From Bacilliculturomica massiliensis (GTDB lineage Bacteria; Bacillota; Clostridia; Peptostreptococcales; Anaerovoracaceae): a DNA stretch of 64,000 nt. The stretch covers positions 1,959,423 through 2,023,422 of the forward strand of contig NZ_LR027603.1 of NCBI RefSeq assembly GCF_900605495.1, given 5' to 3'. A model generated the notes under the pieces. The model worked only from the letters and a program-made list of their open reading frames with translations. It was not told the origin of the DNA and searched no databases. The position numbers and the translations under genes were made by a program. Within the stretch, counting starts at the first letter, position 1; each line of letters begins with the position of its first letter. Below are positions 59,982-64,000 of the stretch, one piece after another.

Positions 59982-60832
59982 AACGATCTCCCCAATTCTT
60001 CCCTCACGGCCGCCAGCACCGGCCCGATGTCCCCCCGAATGCAGACGGACCGCTCTTCTATCCCGGCCGGCACGGAAACGTCCGCCGCATTGATGCAGGC
60101 GTACAGCGCTTCTGGATTTCCGTACGTCATCTGCCAGAAGGGATATTTGATAATGCCCGGCGTATTGTTCCCCACGCCCAGCTCCAGAAAAAGCACGCGC
60201 CGGCCGCCGCTGCGTTTCAGAAACTCCTCATAGCGGGCTTTTGCCCTGTACCAGCCTTCGTCCTGCACAAAGGTCCCGTCGCAGCGCAGATTCATGGCCA
60301 TCGGTCTGCCGCAGACAGGACAGCGTGGGATCAGTTCTGTCGGGATCCGCATATCCTTCTGCTCCCTGTCCATCCTCCGCACCGCATCTTCATTGTCGTA
60401 GGTCTTGCTGCAGCAGGGCTTCGAACACTGCCACAGTCCATAATCCCCCTGGGTATAAAACAGCCGGGCTCCGGCAAATCCGGCCCGCTGGAAACAGTGA
60501 TCCACATTGGTGGTCAGAACAAAATAATCCCTGCCTTCCACCAGCGCCAGCAGATCGGCGTAGACCTGCCCCGGGGCTTCCTGATAGCGATTGATCCGGA
60601 TATAACGGCTCCAGTAAGCCCAGTATTCCTCCAGCGTGGAAAAGGGATAGAATCCGCCTATATACATATCCGGAAAATGATATTCAGCGATAAAATCCGA
60701 AAAATTCTCTTCAAACCGCCGGCCGGAATAAGTCATGCCGTCCGCCGCAGAAAGACCCGATCCGGCCCCCACCGCCACCGCGTCGGCGGACGCGATCCAT
60801 CGGGCCAGCGTTTCGATCTGAATTCCTTTCAA
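59978..60832 (-). CDS. Class M sirtuin (SirTM) protein ADP-ribosyltransferase (TTG start)
   Basis: A 284-residue Sir2-fold protein. NAD-binding GAGSGLSAADGMTYSG, TTNVDHCFQRAGF with the position of the sirtuin catalytic His occupied in a Gln/Gly-rich loop (YTQGDYGLWQC), and two Cys pairs (CSKPCCSKTYDN and CPVCGRPM) for zinc. Coupling to a macrodomain gene is the mark of SirTM, which mono-ADP-ribosylates a lipoylated GcvH-like protein in other bacteria. No GcvH-L or lipoate ligase gene lies next to it here. The TTG start at 60832 follows GGCGGGG by 7 bases. Confidence 0.9.
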   Translation of the reverse strand: MKGIQIETLARWIASADAVAVGAGSGLSAADGMTYSGRRFEENFSDFIAEYHFPDMYIGGFYPFSTLEEYWAYWSRYIRINRYQEAPGQVYADLLALVEGRDYFVLTTNVDHCFQRAGFAGARLFYTQGDYGLWQCSKPCCSKTYDNEDAVRRMDREQKDMRIPTELIPRCPVCGRPMAMNLRCDGTFVQDEGWYRAKARYEEFLKRSGGRRVLFLELGVGNNTPGIIKYPFWQMTYGNPEALYACINAADVSVPAGIEERSVCIRGDIGPVLAAVREELGRSL

Positions 60833-60913
60833 ACTGTCACCCCGCCTTCACTTTTGACTATATCTTAACGCCTGCGGCAGTCTCTGTGAAGTACGCACAA
60901 TAAAGTGGGATAG

Positions 60914-61810
60914 TTACCTGTCGGTAACCGACGCCCCGCTCAGTTCTTCTCTCAGCAGCCCGATCAGGCGCCGCAGCGCGGGATTGCCCTTCAGCGTCTT
61001 GTAATACACGCCGAAAGACAGGCTCTCCATACCGCTCACCGCAATATACCGCAGTCCCGGCTCCCGGGCCGCCGGTATATCCGGCAGCAGCGTAAATCCT
61101 GCGCCCGCCCGCACCAGCGCTACAGTGCTCTCGTAGCCGCCGCCGAAAAACAGCTGGGCCGAAGGCTTTCTGAGCGCCGTCCGGTTCTGGATCCCAAAGA
61201 CAGCCTTCGGACCCGCATGGGGATCGCTGAGCACAATGCCTCCGTCCAGCTCATCTTCCGTCAGCGAATCCCGCTTTGCCAGCGGATGGTCGGCGCTGCA
61301 GACGCATCGCACTGGACAGCGCAGCAATTCCTGATAGATGCCGGTGACTTTTTCCCCCCGCTCCTTTTTATATCCGAACATCAGCTGTATGCTTTCCCTC
61401 TCAAGCAGATTGTCCATGGAGTGAACAGGAACTACCTTAACGGACGGGTGCAGTTCCGGCTGCTCTGCCATCAGGCGCTTCAGCGCTCCCGGCAGCAGAT
61501 TCAGTTCAAACTGGTTGTGACAGCCGATGTCAAGGGTGACGATCTGCTCCCTCCCCTGATCCCTGAGCCTGACTTTTGCCGTATTTGCGATCTTCATAAT
61601 ATCCACAGCATCGCCCATGAACTGCATGCCGGCTCTGGTAAGCTTTACGCTCTTGCTGGTCCTGACAAAAAGTCTGGTTCCCAGCTCCTGTTCCAGCGAA
61701 TTGATCTGGTGGCTCACTGCCGGCTGACTGATCTTCACCACCTCCGCCGCCTTGGAAAAGTTCAGGCACTCCGCCACCGCCAGAAAGCATTCAAGTTGTA
61801 CCGTATTCAT
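60914..61810 (-). CDS. LysR-family transcriptional regulator
   Basis: A 298-residue LysR regulator. N-terminal helix-turn-helix within QLECFLAVAECLNFSKAAEVVKISQPAVSHQINSLEQELGTRLF, then a two-lobe effector domain (about 90-290). It is divergent from the ABC-exporter operon with a 199-base AT-rich region between. A perfect inverted repeat in its own promoter fits autorepression with control of the exporter. The effector is unknown. Confidence 0.94.
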   Translation of the reverse strand: MNTVQLECFLAVAECLNFSKAAEVVKISQPAVSHQINSLEQELGTRLFVRTSKSVKLTRAGMQFMGDAVDIMKIANTAKVRLRDQGREQIVTLDIGCHNQFELNLLPGALKRLMAEQPELHPSVKVVPVHSMDNLLERESIQLMFGYKKERGEKVTGIYQELLRCPVRCVCSADHPLAKRDSLTEDELDGGIVLSDPHAGPKAVFGIQNRTALRKPSAQLFFGGGYESTVALVRAGAGFTLLPDIPAAREPGLRYIAVSGMESLSFGVYYKTLKGNPALRRLIGLLREELSGASVTDR

Positions 61811-61873
61811 ATCTGCTCCCCTTTTTCACTGTGCCCACAGAATCGTTCAAACTTTAACCTAAAATATAAATTG

Positions 61874-61901
61874 ATCATAAACAATAAATTTTATTTATCA
61901 A
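61874..61901 (-). promoter_or_regulatory. Promoter of the LysR gene
   Basis: On the minus strand TTGATA (61901-61896), 16 bases, TATGAT (61879-61874), with the LysR box inside the spacer. Confidence 0.55.
61884..61898. promoter_or_regulatory. LysR-type operator
   Basis: ATAAAT-TTT-ATTTAT is a perfect 15-bp inverted repeat containing the T-N11-A pattern, between the divergent regulator and exporter genes. Confidence 0.55.
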
Positions 61902-61938
61902 CTATAGCACATTTGTATTTCACATTCAAGGAAAAACA

Positions 61939-61967
61939 CTGTATAACTGAAATACAGCGTTTTTTTA
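61939..61967 (+). terminator. Terminator-like hairpin in the exporter leader
   Basis: CTGTAT pairs with ATACAG, followed by CGTTTTTTTATTT, 43 bases before the exporter start. No plus-strand gene precedes it, so it may attenuate the exporter transcript. Confidence 0.5.
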
Positions 61968-62009
61968 TTTCAACACTTGACTTAACTTAAAGTAAGGAGG
62001 CACAAGCAA

Positions 62010-63770
62010 ATGAAGATGATTTTAGGCAGCTTGCGGCAATATAAAAAGGATTCCCTGCTGGCGCCCGCGTTCACCGCGCTGGAAGTCATTATGGAAGTTC
62101 TTCTGCCCTTCATCACCGCTGCGATCATTGATGAAGGACTGGGAAAAGGAGATCTGCAAAAGGTCTGTCTATACGGCGTCCTCATGACCGCCATGGCGGC
62201 CCTGAGTCTGTTGTTCGGTTCGCTGGCCGGAAAATATGCAGCCAGCGCATCTTCCGGTCTGGCCTGCAATCTTCGGGAGGACATCTACGGAAACATCCAG
62301 ACCTTTTCCTTTTCAAACATTGACAAATTCAGCACTGCCGGGCTGGTGACCCGCATGACCACCGATGTGACCAATGTTCAGAACGCTTTCCAGATGGTCC
62401 TCCGGATCGCTGTTCGCTCCCCTCTCATGCTGGTCTGCAGTATGGCCATGTGCTTTTTGATCAGCCCTGGACTCAGCGCGGTCTTTGCTGTCGCTATCCT
62501 GTTTCTGGCCTGCGTCCTTGCATTGATCATCAGAATGACGCTGAAAGTCTTCGACCAGGCCTTTCGCAAATACGACGATCTGAATGCAGAAGTCCAGGAA
62601 AACGTGGCGGCCATGCGCGTGGTCAAGTCCTTTGTGAGAGAGGATCTGGAAAACAGTAAATTCTCCAAGTCCGCCGACGGCCTGTACCGTCTGTTTGTGA
62701 AGGCGGAAGGCCTGCTGGCCTTCAACAGCCCTTCCATGATGCTGGTGGTCTACAGCTGTATGATCGCCATCGCCTGGCTTGGCGCCAGATCCATAGTTTC
62801 CGGTTCCATGACCACAGGAGAACTTACCTCTCTGTTCAGCTATGTCCTGTCCGTCATGATGTCGCTGATGATGCTTTCCATGGTCTTTGTCATGATCACC
62901 ATGAGCGCGGCCAGCATCCGTCGGATCAGAGAGGTTCTTGCGGAAACTCCGGACCTGTGCAGCCCCGTTAACGCCATCCATGAAGTGGCCGACGGGCGTA
63001 TCGACTTCAATCACGTGACCTTTTGCTACCGGCACGGCAGCGGCAGGGAGACGCTGTCCGATGTAGATCTTCATATCCGTTCTGGGGAGACCATCGGCGT
63101 CATCGGCGGCACCGGCAGCGGAAAGAGCAGTCTGGCCAGTCTCGTCAGCCGTCTGTACGACGTGGACAGCGGTTCTGTCTGCGTGGGCGGACAGGACGTA
63201 CGGCGCTATGACACAGACGCGCTGCGGAGTCAGGTCGCTGTGGTCCTTCAGAAGAATACACTCTTTTCCGGGACTATCCTGGAAAATCTTCGATGGGGAA
63301 GCGAACAGGCCACGGAAGAAGAATGCCGTCAGGCCTGCCAGGCCGCCTGTGCAGATGAATTCATCCAGTGCTTTCCTCAGAAGTACAGTACCCGGATCGA
63401 GCGGGGAGGCTCCAATATATCCGGTGGGCAGAAGCAGCGGCTCTGCATTGCCCGGGCGCTTCTGAAACAACCCAAAATTCTGATACTCGACGACTCCACC
63501 AGCGCTGTGGACACAGCCACTGACGCGAAGATCCGCCGGTCGCTGTCAGAACACACGACCCGGACCACCAAGATCATCATCGCGCAGCGCATTTCCAGCG
63601 TACAGGGCGCAGACCGTATCCTGGTACTGGACGACGGCCGGGTAAACGGCTTCGATACTCATGAAAATCTCTTGAGGACCAACGCTGTCTACCGTGAAAT
63701 ATATGAATCACAAAAAAAGGGAACCGGCGATTTCAACCGGCCGTCTCCCTCGATGAAAGAAGGTGCTTAA
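62010..63770 (+). CDS. ABC exporter half-transporter, first subunit
   Basis: A 586-residue fusion of a six-helix membrane domain (about 1-310) and an ATPase. The ATPase has Walker A GGTGSGKSS, Q-loop VVLQKNTLFSGTILENLRWG, signature ISGGQKQRLCIARALL, Walker B ILILDDSTSAVDTATD and IIIAQRISSV with Gln in place of the usual H-loop region residue order. DDST instead of DEPT lacks the catalytic Glu after Walker B, the usual sign of the degenerate-site subunit in heterodimeric exporters such as BmrCD or TM287/288. Strong AAGGAGG before the start. The partner gene follows 1 base later. Confidence 0.93.
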   Translation: MKMILGSLRQYKKDSLLAPAFTALEVIMEVLLPFITAAIIDEGLGKGDLQKVCLYGVLMTAMAALSLLFGSLAGKYAASASSGLACNLREDIYGNIQTFSFSNIDKFSTAGLVTRMTTDVTNVQNAFQMVLRIAVRSPLMLVCSMAMCFLISPGLSAVFAVAILFLACVLALIIRMTLKVFDQAFRKYDDLNAEVQENVAAMRVVKSFVREDLENSKFSKSADGLYRLFVKAEGLLAFNSPSMMLVVYSCMIAIAWLGARSIVSGSMTTGELTSLFSYVLSVMMSLMMLSMVFVMITMSAASIRRIREVLAETPDLCSPVNAIHEVADGRIDFNHVTFCYRHGSGRETLSDVDLHIRSGETIGVIGGTGSGKSSLASLVSRLYDVDSGSVCVGGQDVRRYDTDALRSQVAVVLQKNTLFSGTILENLRWGSEQATEEECRQACQAACADEFIQCFPQKYSTRIERGGSNISGGQKQRLCIARALLKQPKILILDDSTSAVDTATDAKIRRSLSEHTTRTTKIIIAQRISSVQGADRILVLDDGRVNGFDTHENLLRTNAVYREIYESQKKGTGDFNRPSPSMKEGA

Positions 63771-63771
63771 T

Positions 63772-64000
63772 ATGACTGCAAACTTGACTGCTGCAAGCCA
63801 AACGGAAAAGACGCAAAGCCGCCGGATCTCCAGCGCTCTGCTCCGCCTGGGGGGCTATATGCTGAAATATTATAAATTCCATTTTTCCCTGGTCGTCTTC
63901 TGTATTCTGCTGGGAGCCGCCGCCACCCTTTACGGAATGGTATTTATCCAGTCTCTGGTGGACGACTATATCCTGCCTCTGATACAGGCCGCCGCTCCCG
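63772..64000 (+). CDS. ABC exporter half-transporter, second subunit (cut by window end)
   Basis: Only the first 76 codons are in the window. They encode a polar N-terminus (about 1-28) and the start of the membrane domain: GGYMLKYYKFHFSLVVFCILLGAAATL and IQSLVDDYILPLI, as in the partner subunits of heterodimeric exporters. GAAGG lies before the ATG at 63772. It should carry the functional ATPase site that the first subunit lacks. Confidence 0.85.
   Translation, partial: MTANLTAASQTEKTQSRRISSALLRLGGYMLKYYKFHFSLVVFCILLGAAATLYGMVFIQSLVDDYILPLIQAAAP

Noticed and set aside
62313-63470. Open frame of 385 codons opposite the ABC exporter
   Set aside because: His/Gln/Asp-rich translation without motifs; the exporter on the other strand has all ABC motifs.

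Overview
The window looks like a chromosomal segment of a GC-rich, Gram-positive, probably spore-forming member of the Clostridia (Bacillota). The grounds are consistent AGGAGG-type ribosome binding sites, the SRP RNA - dnaX - ybaB - recR order typical of Firmicutes, a GerMN spore/germination-type lipoprotein, a BceRSAB-like peptide-resistance module and several lipobox lipoproteins alongside lgt. Genus and species cannot be read from it. No rRNA, tRNA, CRISPR array, transposase or intact prophage was seen.

Layout. 0-3.4 kb: a two-component system and a NYN/LOTUS RNA-binding protein (minus strand). 3.4-4.0 kb: first copy of a dispersed palindromic repeat. 4.0-7.3 kb: a membrane protein, a pair of YdcZ-type small transporters, a DUF6873-like protein and a lipoprotein. 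7.5-12.3 kb: a MacAB-like efflux operon and a serine hydrolase. 12.7-15.5 kb: a small CxCxxC protein, lgt and ychF. 15.5-18.5 kb: an IclR regulator with a KDPG aldolase and a KDG kinase, preceded by a KdgR-box-like operator. 18.7-31.6 kb: a large catabolic region. A minus-strand operon (metallohydrolase, ureohydrolase, IlvD/Edd dehydratase) and a plus-strand operon (polar amino-acid ABC importer interleaved with two SDRs and two NodB-like deacetylases) flank a second IclR regulator and a GGDEF protein. The two operons share a nearly identical operator, so they probably form one regulon. The substrate is unknown; a guanidino or N-acyl compound whose carbon ends as a sugar acid would fit.

31.6-39.6 kb: an M23 peptidase, a 37-residue membrane peptide, a GIY-YIG protein, recR, ybaB, a frame-split dnaX, SRP RNA, ahcY and an MFS exporter. 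dnaX carries a 140-bp unit bounded by perfect 33-bp direct repeats, and the unit contains a fragment resembling the MFS gene about 4 kb away. 39.8-44.3 kb: the BceRSAB-like module. 44.4-50.7 kb: an iron alcohol dehydrogenase with its ribosome binding site inside a terminator-like hairpin, an ADP-ribosylglycohydrolase, a YgjP-like peptidase, the GerMN lipoprotein, a deacetylase and an M20 peptidase. 51-55.4 kb: a surface O-acylation cassette (SGNH lipoprotein, DUF4358 lipoprotein, MBOAT, DHHW protein). 55.4-64 kb: a MATE exporter, an ECF sigma factor with a membrane anti-sigma-like partner, a SirTM-macrodomain ADP-ribosylation pair, a LysR regulator, and a heterodimeric ABC exporter cut off by the window end.
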